A stretch of 64,000 bases of DNA from Panicum virgatum (GCF_016808335.1 NC_053143.1:53289441-53353440), one strand, 5' to 3'. Shown: positions 47,164 to 58,899, numbered from the stretch's first letter. The notes: generated from the letters alone by a model not told the origin. Translations and numbers: made by a program.

Positions 47164-47697
47164 GGGCAGTCCCAACCCAAACTCTACCATAGATTCTAAG
47201 CCTCCTATTTATTGTGTTTTGCTGATGGCAGTATATTTATGGAAGAGAGAAGGAGAGAAACCAAGACTCCAAATCTTATTTAGACTCCAAATCTTCACGT
47301 AAATCAAAAATGAATGTGAGAGAGACAAGTGGGCCATATAAATCAAAGTAACACACTTTGCATTGGGAAGTACTCCCTCCGTCTGGAAATGATCTACGTA
47401 TTTTGACTAGGAAAAGTCAAACTTTATAAACTTTGACTAATAATTAGTTAAATTATATGTATAGTTAGTTTATAAAATTTATGTCAATACATATGTATTC
47501 AAAGAGGTTTTGAGATGACATTGAGTTATTCGTAATTGACATTATATTCTAAGAGTGATTAATAAGTCAAACTTTACTTCGAATGACTTTCTCTAGTCAA
47601 AATATGTAGATCATTTCCGAACGGAGGGAGTATAGTTTCTTGTGATGGAGTCTTTGAGACTTAGACTCTATGAGTGGAGTCTGCATTGAGACTGCCC
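47164..47697. mobile_element. Tourist-like MITE split by a nested Stowaway
   Basis: Ends GGGCAGTCCCAACCCAAACTC-like at left and inverted GGGCAGTCTCAATGCAGACTC-like at right, with TTA duplicated at 47161-47163 and 47698-47700. A complete Stowaway (47373-47630) sits inside, so the Tourist-like element is the older insertion. Confidence 0.75.
47373..47630. mobile_element. Stowaway MITE, 258 bp (copy A)
   Basis: Inverted ends CTCCCTCCGT / ACGGAGGGAG with TA duplicated on both sides. Its interior is almost identical to 49865-50122. Confidence 0.9.
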
Positions 47698-48433
47698 TTA
47701 GCAGCATTCAAGCATTCAGACTGAGAACGATATCTAGAAGTTCAAACCATATTCACATTTTTTTAGGAAAAGGACTTAGTTCACCAGAGAGTGGCAGAGG
47801 AAAAAAAATTAGGTGGGGGCAAAACTTAAACCAAATTAAAATATATAAAAAAATAAATAAGGACAAATACTCCAAATTAAATGTTTGTAAATTCCAAACC
47901 ATGCAAACAAGAGCTAGAGTTCTTATTTTGCTTCCATGCACTGGATTCTTGTTTGATGATTTGACTTTTAATCTAACTCACAATCCCAATTTAGTTCTCT
48001 GAATAATCCTCAAATCAACCAAGCAAAATTTGAAAACTATTGTTGGGCAAAATAGTCCCTCAATGCTAGATTCGTCCCATCTTTCTTCTTTTTACTATTT
48101 CTTTTTTCTTCTCAGCAATCCAGCCCAACAGGCTACCGGCCTGCTGCGGTTTTTTTATTTTTATATTTTTTATATTTGTTTTTTACAAAAATATATTTTC
48201 GTTTTCGAAATTTACAGGAATATACCCCGGCCGCCGCGCTGCCGGGCGGCCGGAACCTGGTCGCCCCACTGCGGGGCGGCAGGGGCTTTTGTGCAAAAAA
48301 ATTTATGAAAATATTTGCGCGCAGGTCCCAGGGGCCGGACGCCCGGCAGCGGGGCGGCCGGCCCTGGCCGCCCGGCTGCAGGGCGACTGGCCCTGGCCGC
48401 CCGGCTGCAGGGCGACCGGCTCTCCCACCCTTA

Positions 48434-48441
48434 TATAAGGG
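48434..48441 (+). promoter_or_regulatory. Candidate TATA box in left palindrome arm
   Basis: TATATAAG pointing toward the palindrome centre, followed about 30 bp later by CTCATTTGCATCACTAA, a plausible leader start. The mirrored copy lies on the other arm near 48838-48845 on the - strand. Confidence 0.45.
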
Positions 48442-48837
48442 TTGGCTGGTCCCCCCACCCCTCATTTGCATCACTAAAATTCCAGAAACCAAGAAAAAAG
48501 AGGGAGGGAGAAAGGCGAAGCCCTGCCGGATTTTCGAGCCGGCAACTGTAGGTAACCAAAATTCTTCTACGCTTTACAAATAGATTATGTTGTAATTATT
48601 TTTGTTGAAACAGTAGATTAGCAATCAATTTAATATCACTAAATTGATTGCTAATCTACTGTTTCAACAAAAATAATTACAACATAATCTATTTGTAAAG
48701 CGTAGAAGAATTTTGGTTACCTGCAGTCGCCGGTTCGAAAATCCGGCAGGACTATGCCTCTCTCCCTCCCTCCCTCTTTTTTCTTGATTTCTGGAATTTT
48801 AGTGATGCAAATGAGGGGTGGGGGACCAGCCAACCCT

Positions 48838-48845
48838 TATATAAG
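48838..48845 (-). promoter_or_regulatory. Candidate TATA box in right palindrome arm
   Basis: Mirror image of the left-arm TATATAAG, so the two candidate promoters face one another across the centre. Confidence 0.45.
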
Positions 48846-49105
48846 GGTGGGAGAGCCGATCGCCCTGCAGCTGGGCGGCCAGGGCCGGCCGCCCCGCTGC
48901 CGGGCGACCGGCCCCCAGGGACCTACGCGCAAATATTTTCGTAAATTTTTTTGTAAAAAACCCCTGCCGCCCCACAGCGGGGTGACCAGGTCCCGGTCGC
49001 CCGGCAGCAGGGCGGCCGGGGTATATTCCTGTAAATTTCGAAAATGAAAATATATTTTTGTAAAAAACAAAAATATAAAATATAAAAATATAAAAACCGC
49101 CCGGC

Positions 49106-49864
49106 CTGCTTCTCATGACAACAGATGTCTTTTCCAATACAGCCCAGCAGCAACCTGCCTACCTCTCCTGTCTTCCTCCATTGTATCTTCTCGCTGGTGA
49201 ACTCAAGACAGAAATTTGCCCAAAACACCAAGTGTTTGTGAGCTTATTTGACCAAGAAATCGTCCTTCCATTGCAGCGAGTGCAGAAGGTATCTACCTTT
49301 TGTGGTCTGTTGCCATGAATGTGTATGAAGGGGGAAAAAGAAGAGAATGTTGTTAGAATACACTTGCCGGCAGCAGTAGCCGGCAGATCCTACGGTGACG
49401 ATGGCACAAGATTTTCTTAACTATCGACTCCCTCCGTCCCACAAAAACTGTTGTTTATAAAATTTTAAACAAGATAGTAGCAATGCTAAAAGTCCAAAGT
49501 ACCCCTAATAACTCTTCTTAATCGGATGGATTACCAATTAGAATTAATTATGCATACACGCTTGCAGTAATTATCGCACCTATTAGCCTTCCTTATTTTT
49601 TGAGCTGGCACGGGCACTGATGGTTGGGAGTAAATGATCGATTCGTTAATTGGGCCATAAGGGTAAGTGACGGCTGCTATTTTTTTTGTCACAAATAGAC
49701 AACTAAACAGACAGCCTGTACAATGGGTTGTCTGTTTGGCTGTATGCATGGTGATTAATTCATCCTTTGACACACAAATTCATGGTGATCTAATGTATAA
49801 TTGATCTTTATAGCTATTTTATTGCATATATGAGAGATAACAAAAAGCCAAAAAATAGCATATA
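49106..49864. other. Intergenic with a Stowaway-like fragment
   Basis: At 49428-49530 a CTCCCTCCGTCCCAC start followed by TTTATAAAATTTTAAAC looks like one end of a Stowaway-type element; no partner end was found. Otherwise nothing recognised. Confidence 0.35.
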
Positions 49865-50122
49865 CTCCCTCCGTCTGGAAATGATCTACGTATTTTGACT
49901 AGGAAAAGTCAAACTTTATAAACTTTGACTAATAATTAGTTAAATTATATGTATAGTTAGTTTATAAAATTTATGTCAATACATACGTATTCAAAGAGGT
50001 TTTGAGATGACATTGAGTTATTCGTAATTGACATTATATTCTAAGAGTGATTAATAAGTCAAACTTTACTTCGAATGACTTTCTCTAGTCAAAATATGTA
50101 GATCATTTCCGAACGGAGGGAG
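49865..50122. mobile_element. Stowaway MITE, 258 bp (copy B)
   Basis: Same length, orientation and sequence as 47373-47630, with one difference noticed (CATATGTATTC versus CATACGTATTC). TA flanks both sides (49863-49864, 50123-50124). Confidence 0.9.
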
Positions 50123-52469
50123 TACATGAAACATCTACCCTAACAATAATATTGTGTGAGAGATAAACAGCAAAGCAAGGACAAGCCAATTGCGTCGTGC
50201 GTGTATGTGGTGTCGTCTGGGTGGCAGTTGTAGGAAGATCACCAGTTGTTGCAAAATCTTTGTATGTATTTTTGTTGCTTCTTTGGAACAATTGAGATCA
50301 ACCAAAATAAGATGAACAGAAAAAGATTAAAAACTAATAGAAAATAAAAAACGACCCCACTATACGTCTACACCCAGCGACTTTTTTTTTTACGAAATTC
50401 ATTGCCCCAACCTTATCTGTTCACTGTGTCGTCCGCTCTCTCGTCCTCTCTCTCCATTGAATCTCCTCTTCCTGAGAATCTCCTCTTCCTCTCGAGTGGT
50501 GGTCAGGGTCAGGGAGGGCAGCACAGTAGGCTGCAGGCATGGTGGCCGGGGGTCGTATGGCAGGAAGTCGACGGAGCGGTAGCCGAGCTGCGCCTGCAGC
50601 TCGAGGGAGAGGAAGATGGCGCCCTTGAGCTCCCACCCGGCAGGCGTGTGGGGGTCGCCGACGGCGAGTGCGGCCGGCGCCGCGGTGGGCGGGGTGGACC
50701 CGGAGCGGTCGAAGGCAGAGCAGCGCGGCAGCATCGGGCACTGCGCCGCGGAGGAGGAAGACGGCGCCGGCGGAGGCAAGCGCGAAGAGGAGCTAGCAGC
50801 AGCAGCTTGGAGTAGTGCTCGGACCCGCAAGTGGAATCGAGGTTCTTGGCTAAGTGCCGCGGATCGCGGCCTTGCGGGGACGTGGGCGGCTTCTACCCCG
50901 CGGCAGCCGCGTGCGGGGACGGGCGGTCCTGGACGAGCTCTCCTCGTCGCGGGCGCGGGCGCGGGCGCGGGCGCGGAGTGGAATGGATTTGGCGCGCACT
51001 TTGGATTCTCCTCGCACGCCACAATCGGATCCGCATCTCGCCGCTTGGAGGCGACGACCCTGGACAGCGCATCTCCTCAGCGTCTCTTCACCTGGGAGCA
51101 CGAGCCCGCCATCGTCGCCTCGCGAGACGACGGCTTGAGCCACAAAGGTGCTTTTTGCAAAATTGACGGCTCGCAACGGCCCGTTGTACATGCCCTAAGG
51201 TATTATGAGGGTCTTTGTTAGCTGGTCTGGAAGCTATATAAACAGTCTTTGTGGGACAAATTATGGAGGCTATATGAATAGCCTTTTTGAGACGGAGGGA
51301 GTATGTCTTTGTTTGCTCGTCTGTCACACGAACCGCCTGGAACTAAAGGTGAGGTACCGGATGATCATTTCAGCCTGTCCAAAGGCCCTCGGTATATAAT
51401 CTCAACTCCTCTTCTTCCTCCATTCTAACACTTCGTCGATCACTGCATCCTCCGCACCCGCGCCCGAGCCTCCTCTGCTCCGCCGCGCCGCCACCGCCAC
51501 TCGTGCCTCCTCCGCACCCGTGCCGGCCTCCTCCACCCGCACTCGTGCCTCCTCCTCTGTGCCCGCGACCTCGTCATCATCGACTTCGATCCGCAGCCTC
51601 CATCGTGTCTCCGGCCTCCGCATGCCAACACCGGCTGGCTTCCTCCGCCCGCACGCGCCTCACTCGTTCGCCCCGGTGCCCGTGGCCACGCACGTCGGCC
51701 TCGCCCTGATGCCACCGGCGCCCGCTCCGCTAGCCTCCGACAGCATCGTCCCCAACTGCGCGCCTGGCCTCCCCCATCGCCTCTGGCCGCGTCCTCAATG
51801 TGCCACCCTGGTTCGCGCCATGCCGTGCGCCCTAACCTCCACGCTCCGCTCCCGGCCTGCGCGCCACCACCACTCTAGGGCCGCACACGGGCCCTAACGT
51901 AAGGGCATGGCCAAGCCAGACCTTTTCTTCTTTTATTGCTTTATTTAATTTATTTACAATTTGCATTAGCATTTAGGTTATTTAGTTTATATTATTTACA
52001 ATTTATATTTAGGAATTCTAGTTGTAAACTAGTTCATTATAATTTATTTTACTAATTTAGGAATTCTACTTGTAAAAATTAATTTAATGTTAACTATAAT
52101 TTAATTAGTTAATTAGATTTAATTTAGATAGTTCATTATAATTTAGTTGTAAAACTTAGATTGATTAGGGTTTAGTTTGGTGTAATTTAGTTATTAGTTT
52201 AGGTAAATTATTTTAGTTTATTGTGAAATTTAGTTTTTCTTTAGTTTAGGTTCATATATTCAGTTTATTAGTTGTTCAAATCTAGTTCAGGGTTCAAATT
52301 TAGTTTCTCTTTAGATAATTTTGTTTCATAGTCAGTTTATTAGTTGTTCAAATTTAGTTTTTCTTTAGTTTATTAGTTTCATATATACAGTGTCCGTCTG
52401 AATGGAATTTTTTTGTTTCTACTTTCATCCCTAAGATCAACCTTTTGTAAAGGGCCGCCAGCTTGTGTC
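50123..52469. other. GC-rich non-genic tract
   Basis: 50400-51180 and 51440-51900 are GC-rich and open in many overlapping frames on both strands, with an (GGGCGC)n tract near 50950. A - strand frame at 50399-51022 holds AIFLSLELQAQLGYRSVDFL, which could be part of a captured gene, but I do not recognise it. A Stowaway-type end (GACGGAGGGAGTA) occurs at 51291-51303. 51910-52430 is AT-rich with repeated TTTAGTTTATTAGTT phrases. Confidence 0.35.
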
Positions 52470-52576
52470 AACCTGGCGGCTCACTAGGTAGAATACCCAG
52501 TGTCCATGATTGACTGGTTGGAGAACCGGGACTAAACACGGTTTCCAACCGGTACTAAGGGCTTTTTCCAGTAGTG
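52470..52576. mobile_element. CACTA-type terminus fragment
   Basis: Ends in AAGGGCTTTTTCCAGTAGTG, the reverse complement of a CACTACTGGAAAAAG terminus, preceded by GAACCGGGACTAAA and AACCGGTACTAA subterminal repeats typical of grass CACTA elements. The opposite end was not found. Confidence 0.6.
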
Positions 52577-52960
52577 ACATATGGTAAAATTGATGTCTAT
52601 GGATGGCTACGTAGTTTGAGAGAGAGAGAGAGAGCTGAGTCGCAGGGAAGAAGAGGAAGGTGGCCAACATTATTACTGACGGCTCACCATGGTGTGTTGG
52701 TCCTGCAGCCGCAACAGCTTGCTTTGGCTTGGGATTTCCTCAGTAAGAAGATTGGCGCCCGTACGATAAATGCCCTCGATTTAAGTCCACTACTTGGCAC
52801 AACTATTCTTATTTTTTGGATTTATTTCATTATTTAATGGCACTATTCTTCTAATGGTTGACAATGTGTCCAAAGATATTGAGGAGCCTCTGGTGACATC
52901 ATCTATCTGAAAATATATTAGCCCATTCAATCAGAGGAGTTGAGCGTATATATGTTCTTA

Positions 52961-53954
52961 GGGCAACTCCAACCAAACTCTCAAATCTGAGCCCCTACTT
53001 TACAATATAAGAGTCTCTCATCCACATTTCAACTCTCTACTTCTCGGTGCACTCCAACCAATCTCTCATTTGCCTCCCTACTTCTCTCACACACCTTTAT
53101 TTTATCTATATCTTGTAACTAACAAGATAGCTATTTTATATGTAAATGGTACTATTTGTGATAAGTTGTTCATACATAGTTGCACGAATTAAATGGGCAT
53201 GATTTTAAAAAATATATAATAAGAAAACACAAAAGTAATTTATTGATGAGATGAATTGTATATAAAAACAACAGCAGCTAGCGGCAAGCTCGCATCGAGC
53301 TGATCTCTCTCTCGTCTCGTCTTCTAGTATTTTCTCTCCCTCCTTGTCTCTCTCACACTCCGGCAAGCAGCCACTGACGCCACAAGCTAAAAAGCTAGCT
53401 TGGGCAGGAGAGACTGGGGCGGAGCCCCTGCAGAGGCGCAAGCAGCTGCTGGGGGGCAGGAGGAAGCGCTTGTCCACCTGGGGAGCAACGACGCGGGGTA
53501 GAGCGGCCCCGATGCTACAGCACAAGCTGGCTGGGGTCACTAGCGCGGACGGAAGGTCGGGAGCTTTGGGCTGCAGCAAGCCACGGGCGAGCGGCGAACG
53601 GCGGCGGCGGCGCGGATCTAGCTCTTCGATTTCTCTTCTCCCTCTCCCTGCTCGATTCTACAGCCGGTGATGGCCCATTCTTGCTGTTGCTGCTGGGCTT
53701 TGTGGAATATTGTCGGCAACGCAGTGGCTGCCTCGATTGGGAGGTTTCCGATCCATGGCGCGAGTAGCGGCAGTTGGTGGTGCGGCCGGATGAGAGGTCG
53801 AGTAGGAGCTCCTACATCTAGGAGTTCGGGTGGGTGGATGAGAGTTCAGATGAGAGTCGGGGTTTGGATGAGGGATTGGTTGGAGATGGTTTTTGACGTT
53901 TAGACTCTCAAAAATAGGATAGGGGTGTGAATAAGGGGTTGGTTGGAGTTGCCC
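52961..53954. mobile_element. Tourist-like element with GC-rich interior, 994 bp
   Basis: Inverted ends GGGCAACTCCAACCAA on both sides, flanked by TTA (52958-52960, 53955-53957) as for PIF/Harbinger. It is longer than a normal MITE, and 53270-53700 is GC-rich with short open frames on both strands (for example one encoding CCCCWALWNIVGNAVAASIG). No transposase. The interior may be acquired sequence. Confidence 0.65.
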
Positions 53955-54434
53955 TTAGGCTGTAGCCTCTATGAGGTCAAGGCCGGGACGTTTTTCCCAT
54001 CATCTAAAAAAAAAGAGTGATTGTATTTATACCTATTTCTAAAACAAGGAACATTTCAGCAGTCCATCATATACGTCTTCCGGTCGGATTGGCCATACTA
54101 CGTCCTCTCTCCTAATTGGACAAAAAAAAATCTTAGAGAATTTGTCCTCTCTCCTAATCGGATATGAAAAATCTTAGAGAATTTATGCCTGTTTTCTATT
54201 CTAATTCGCTTAAAATTACAAGTGATTTTACCCGTAGTAACATACGGACATATTTATACTAGTATAATATGCACTCAGACCCAACAAGCCCACCCACCAA
54301 CCCATTGTTTTTGCCGTTGGGTCCATGACGTTGTTGCTTCCTGGTTTTCTAAGCCCCCAGCATTTTATATTAAAAAAAGAACGATTAAACATTACGCAAC
54401 CCGGCTCTACTACTGCCTCACTCCTTCATCAATC

Positions 54435-54442
54435 TATAAATA
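54435..54442 (+). promoter_or_regulatory. TATA box of the dirigent-like gene
   Basis: TATAAATA 76 bp upstream of the ATG at 54511, followed by a pyrimidine- and C-rich leader (ACCCTCTCTCCCATCGC) as in many grass 5' untranslated regions. Confidence 0.7.
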
Positions 54443-54510
54443 CAACACATCTCCTCCTCAGAAAACACAAACCCTCTCTCCCATCGCTGCGAACACCACT
54501 CCCGCTAGCC

Positions 54511-56761
54511 ATGGCCTCTTACGCAATAGCTCCCGTACAAAGTGAGCTTAAGATGACCCTATACAACAAGGAGGTGTACGCTGGACCGGACATCAACGGA
54601 GTAACGATTATAAATCGACAGCCAATGGGTACAACCTGGGTCTTTTCGTGGCCTGTCACCGATGGGCCAGGTCCCAGCAGTGCAAAAATCGTTGGCCATC
54701 TGCAGGGCACAGGTGTTCAAGTAGCCAGTACTCCCAATAATGTGTGGCACTACTCCCTTGGATTAGTGTTCCTGGATAAAAGGTAAGAATTTATTCTTTA
54801 GCACAAGGCACCAATCTACTTCCAATACCTCTCTCAAAATATCTAGGTACTTACTTTTGTAGATACTGTAGTACTTATGATTGCTAATATCTCCGTATCA
54901 CCATTAGTTATTTATTCAATTCCAGCGGGTTAAATAGAAGAAAATATTTTTACATCATAATGGTCTGTTAAACACAAGTTTGACTACTTCAGTTTTTCAA
55001 GAAAAGACCTACTCATCAGATTTTCCTTGTGTCAACATACCACATGATATATTTTTGAGAAAAAAAATAATATTGGTCGACTGTAAGTAACCCCTCACAA
55101 TCACCTTTGATTGTTGTTGGAGTGGTATATGATGTACTGCAAACTTTTCTTACATTTTTTATGCTTATGTGCACAACAAAGGTTCTATGGGTCCACACTG
55201 CAAATATCTGGGACTTCCCAAGTAAATGGTGAGTGGAGCATTGTTGGAGGGACTGGAGAACTTACTATGGCGAAGGGTACTGTCAAACGCACAGAAATTT
55301 CATATACAGGAAATACAAGGATTTCAGAACTCAAAATACATGCGTTCTACACTCCAATGAATCAAACAGCTGTAAGTAAAATACCTGATTTTTAATATGA
55401 CTAGTCTATCAACAACCTGTGCTCCCACATGGGCTAATTAAAGATATCTAATAATTATCTATCTCACGCTCCATTTAATGAATTAAATATTCTAATCCAG
55501 TACTGCAAAAATAGATATTTATTATTATATAATTGTAATAAATGTGATAGGTTTAGTTACTAACAATTTTTCTCACTTTGCATCACACCTCCATATATGT
55601 TTGATATGTATTTAATTGAACACTTTGTTTGAGCTATGTAAACAACATAAAAATTGATATTCTTATCTCTTCTCTTGTACATGAATATATGATGACAAAC
55701 ACCTTATGGTTAGTATATATGTTTATATAAATAATAACATAAATAATATATTAATTAAGAATTTTATATTGATGTGCTTTAAAATTTGATTATAATAACA
55801 TAATTTTGTTTCAGATTTGGGGTTGATTTTAACTTTTATTATGTTTTCATTGGATAATATATATATGAAAACTTAAAGGGTTATTTGATATTATTTTATA
55901 ATGGCATAAGTGGGTAATTTACATAAAAATTAGGGAGTTACTTTAGATTATTTTTTATAATGGCAGAGGTGGGTAATTTAGACACATGTTTAGGGGGTTA
56001 CTTTAGTCTATTTTCATAATGGCAAAGGTGGATAATTTTTTTAAAAAAGATAACAAATCCAATGGTTATTATGATTAGAGTTGCCGAATTGATGGTCGGA
56101 TGTTTCTGATTTTTATGAGAATTTGTAGAATTTCTCTATTTTTTTAGATTGTCCACCTAGGATCTTAGGTGGTTTCACCTGAACGCTTCAAAAGGAGCCT
56201 CCAATTAGTAATAGTAAGATGGGAATCCATTTTTCCTATTCAAGTTAATTACGGATTTTGGTTGACAGAACTCTCATAATATTCTACACTTAGTAACAGA
56301 TTTGAAGATAATTATGCATTGGATATTTGTCGAACTTCTTGTGTATTCACTTATATACTTCTAGTGCCGGAAATTTTTTATTGTCCTTTTCTCAATGATT
56401 AATATATGCATGAATGTAATCACATCATATGGCCGGTCAACTATAACTAGTTTATGCCATAGTTATGCATCGAGGATGTCCTGTCTAAGAGTACATTCTC
56501 ATACTATGCATTTGTGGTTAGGACCAGTACAAATATGTTTCACCTTCTATACCGAAAATGTTAGGTAACCCATATGGTCCTGTGAAGTGTGAAAGCCACA
56601 ATCAATAGTAGTACAAATTATTCTTTAAGACAGAAAAATATTAGAGATTTCTTAACTTATACACTTACTGTCAAGCCTTGATTATTTTTTTGTATAACCT
56701 TATGTAGGTTTCCGGTAATACTGCATATTCGAGAAGGCTTGACTTTTATGCAGTCCTTTAG
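54511..56761 (+). CDS. Dirigent-like protein, three exons
   Basis: Exons 54511-54782, 55182-55371 and 56708-56761 join in phase through GT-AG introns to 516 nt, 171 residues. The start MASYAIAPVQSELKMTLY lacks a signal peptide. A dirigent domain covers about residues 13-155: TLYNKEVYAGPD, then GHLQGTGVQV, GLVFLDKRFYGSTLQISG and the family signature IVGGTGELTMAKG. The third exon adds 17 residues ending RRLDFYAVL and is preceded by a good polypyrimidine tract and TAG acceptor; it is the least certain part. By family, secreted dirigent proteins steer phenoxy-radical coupling, but grass members without signal peptide, often fused to a jacalin lectin domain as in BGAF-like proteins, are jasmonate- or defence-linked and probably cytosolic. 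No jacalin exon follows here. Intron 2 contains a Helitron. Confidence 0.85.
55401..56219 (-). mobile_element. Non-autonomous Helitron, 819 bp, in dirigent intron 2
   Basis: On the - strand it begins TCTTACTATTACTAATTGG after host A, and ends with a hairpin-like GCCCATGTGGGAGCACAGG, a spacer and CTAG before host T at 55400. It has the same 5' end, 3' end and interior as 38816-39476, but its 3' stem has mismatches. No coding capacity. It enlarges intron 2 without touching the splice sites. Confidence 0.85.
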
Positions 56762-57389
56762 ACTGCTCTTCGCGCGCGCCAGACAAGATCTGCCAAGAGC
56801 ATATCTGCACTTCATCAGTAGTTTGTTTCCTAATAATAATCTCGACTCCGTATTCGGGATTACAAACAAAATTTGCTGGTTCTGTGACTCTGCACTATGC
56901 TGTTACTAGGTTTGTACCAGCGCATGTTGCCACAGAAAAGGAGAAATTTTCAAAGCAATAAAAGGAGGATGAAAAAATATGGTATAGAATAATGAAGAAA
57001 TGATTCATACTATTTTTTTAAAAAAAAATGCATCATGCATGTGTTAACGCATATAAGATTGAGCTTGTAGCCCGCCACATTGAACTGATTTGGATACATG
57101 ATTACTGTCAAGGTACGTATGTGACCTCTGTATAGGGAATCTCGGTCATCTAATGCAATCTATGACGCTGGGAGATAAGTAAAAGAAGAGCACCCTAAGC
57201 GAGCAGCTTCAAGCCATGGAATTATTTTTTTGCATAAGAAGATGCCTCCTCCCGAAGCTCCACACAAACAGAATTAGTGTTACTCATCCATTTACAAATT
57301 GAAGTAGTCTCCAAAAGCTATGTGGAAACACTAGCTTACAAATTCTGTGCCTCATCTTTGTTTGGACCATCTATTCTGTGCCGTATGCC
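56762..57389. other. 3' flank of the dirigent-like gene
   Basis: Probable 3' untranslated region, then intergenic DNA. No jacalin-like exon or other gene was found. Confidence 0.4.
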
Positions 57390-57915
57390 CACTACTACAG
57401 ATTAGCCTTTTTGTCCCGATTCCAAACTGCCTTTTGTCCCGGTTTTCGAACCAAGACTAAGTTTCCGAGACAAAAGCCTAGAGGCTTTAGCCCCGGGTGG
57501 TAGAATCGGGACCAAATGTCCCTCACGCTAAAAATTTTTTTGCGTCCTGCGGGATTCAATCCCACAACCTCTAGCCTCACACACAATTACTTTGCCAACC
57601 CACCTACACAACATATGTGACTCAGTATAGGATGGCTTCCTCTTGAACTATCATGTGGAGGGGCCTTTGGTCCGGATTGGTAACACCAACCGGGACCAAA
57701 GAGTCCTTTAGTCCGGGTTGGTGCCACCAACCGGGACTAAAGGGTCACCACCGGGACTAAAGATGGACTTTTAATCCGGGTTCGTGGCTCCAACCGGGAC
57801 TAAAGAGCCCTTTCGTCCCCTAGCTTTTGGAACCAGGACTAAAGGACTCTTTAGTCCCGGGTTCAATATTTGCTGGGACAAATGTAAAGGATCAAAGGCT
57901 ATTTCTGTAGTAGTG
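57390..57915. mobile_element. Complete short CACTA element, 526 bp
   Basis: Terminal repeats CACTACTACAGATTAGCC and, inverted, CACTACTACAGAAATAGCC. GCC is duplicated directly outside (57387-57389, 57916-57918), the 3-bp duplication of CACTA elements. Subterminal repeats of AACCGGGACTAAA occur in both orientations. No transposase. Confidence 0.9.
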
Positions 57916-58899
57916 GCCATCAGCTATGATGTGTCCAGCGCCTTCATGTGCAATATTATTAGCCCAGTCTCAATGGAAGTTTTATAGAGGATATCACCGC
58001 CGGATACAGTTACCTATTCTTCAATTTTGGTAACAGTGTAACAAAAATGTATATGTATTGCACCGTGAAAGTTGATTTAGCGGTGTAAAGGGGGCTTATC
58101 GATCAGATGGAATATATTTTGTTAATCAATCAATACAAAGATAGTAGCAAGTGGAAGACGAATATTTGCGTGCTTTAATTAATTGTTCCATCATGGATGC
58201 CATCCATCTAGGCGAAGAATAAACATCACACAGCGCTGCACCGCGCAAGTAAAAAGGAATTGATGCTCGTATAGCTCAAGAGGGGAAGGGGTAAATTAGG
58301 CAAAATTAAAATCCTAACATGTAGCTTCCACTAGTTTGCACAAAACATAAGCTAGATAAAGCTATCTAGATGTGCAACTAAGATTTCACTAGTGTTTGCA
58401 CACACCCACGAGATCAAGCTATCTAGATATCAATTAAGATTTTACTAGTATTTGCACAAACCCACGAAGAGTTTTGCAACCTAGATCCAATCTTAACAAG
58501 AAACTACTCAACGAAGGTAAAGACACTTGAATTGCAAGACAAAAGCGTAAAGGAGTGTGTAAGAGAGAGAAAATCAGTATAAGGATTTAGCTAGTGGTAT
58601 CGGTAGGCAATGCCACCCCAAATCCATATTGGACCTATATGCTCCTGGTCACGGTCAAGTTGCCAATGGGTACCCACTACCCTTATCCAAATTCATACCC
58701 ATTATATTTGGGTAGGGTATGGATTACCCATCTCAACTTGGATATGGGTAGAGTATATATGAATAATACCCGTTTTACCCACATACCCATTAGTCAGTTC
58801 TTTTATATTCTCTTATGTTGCGTAGCTCCGCTCTGCACAGAGTAGCTGCCGGTCATACTGAGTCATCTCCAACAAATTTCAGTCAATTTTGATAAAATT
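57916..58899. other. Intergenic; short local repeats only
   Basis: A duplicated phrase around 58365 and 58410 (AGCTATCTAGAT...ACTAAGATTTCACTAG / ATTAAGATTTTACTAG) and repeated ACCCAT/ATGGGTA motifs at 58660-58790. No gene. Confidence 0.35.

Larger units (their letters stand above)
48140..49105. repeat. Near-perfect palindrome of about 1 kb with 7-bp loop
   Basis: The left arm (about 48140-48632) and right arm (about 48640-49105) are inverted copies around the spacer ATATCAC at 48633-48639. Similarity is high throughout, with point differences and one extra 27-bp unit (GGCCGCCCGGCTGCAGGGCG...) duplicated in the left arm at 48364-48418. The outer part of each arm is GC-rich, then comes TATATAAGG, then a leader-like region, then AT-rich sequence toward the centre. 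No protein can be supported although long frames are open. It may be a foldback or Mutator-like element made almost only of terminal repeats; a target duplication was not clear. Confidence 0.85.

Noticed and set aside
50399..51022. A 207-codon - strand frame
   Set aside because: Low-complexity P/A/R sequence with equally long frames on the other strand. One short stretch looks protein-like but I cannot assign it.
57541..57580. tRNA-like GGGATTCAATCCC segment
   Set aside because: It is in the interior of the CACTA element, with no A box, acceptor stem or anticodon arm around it.
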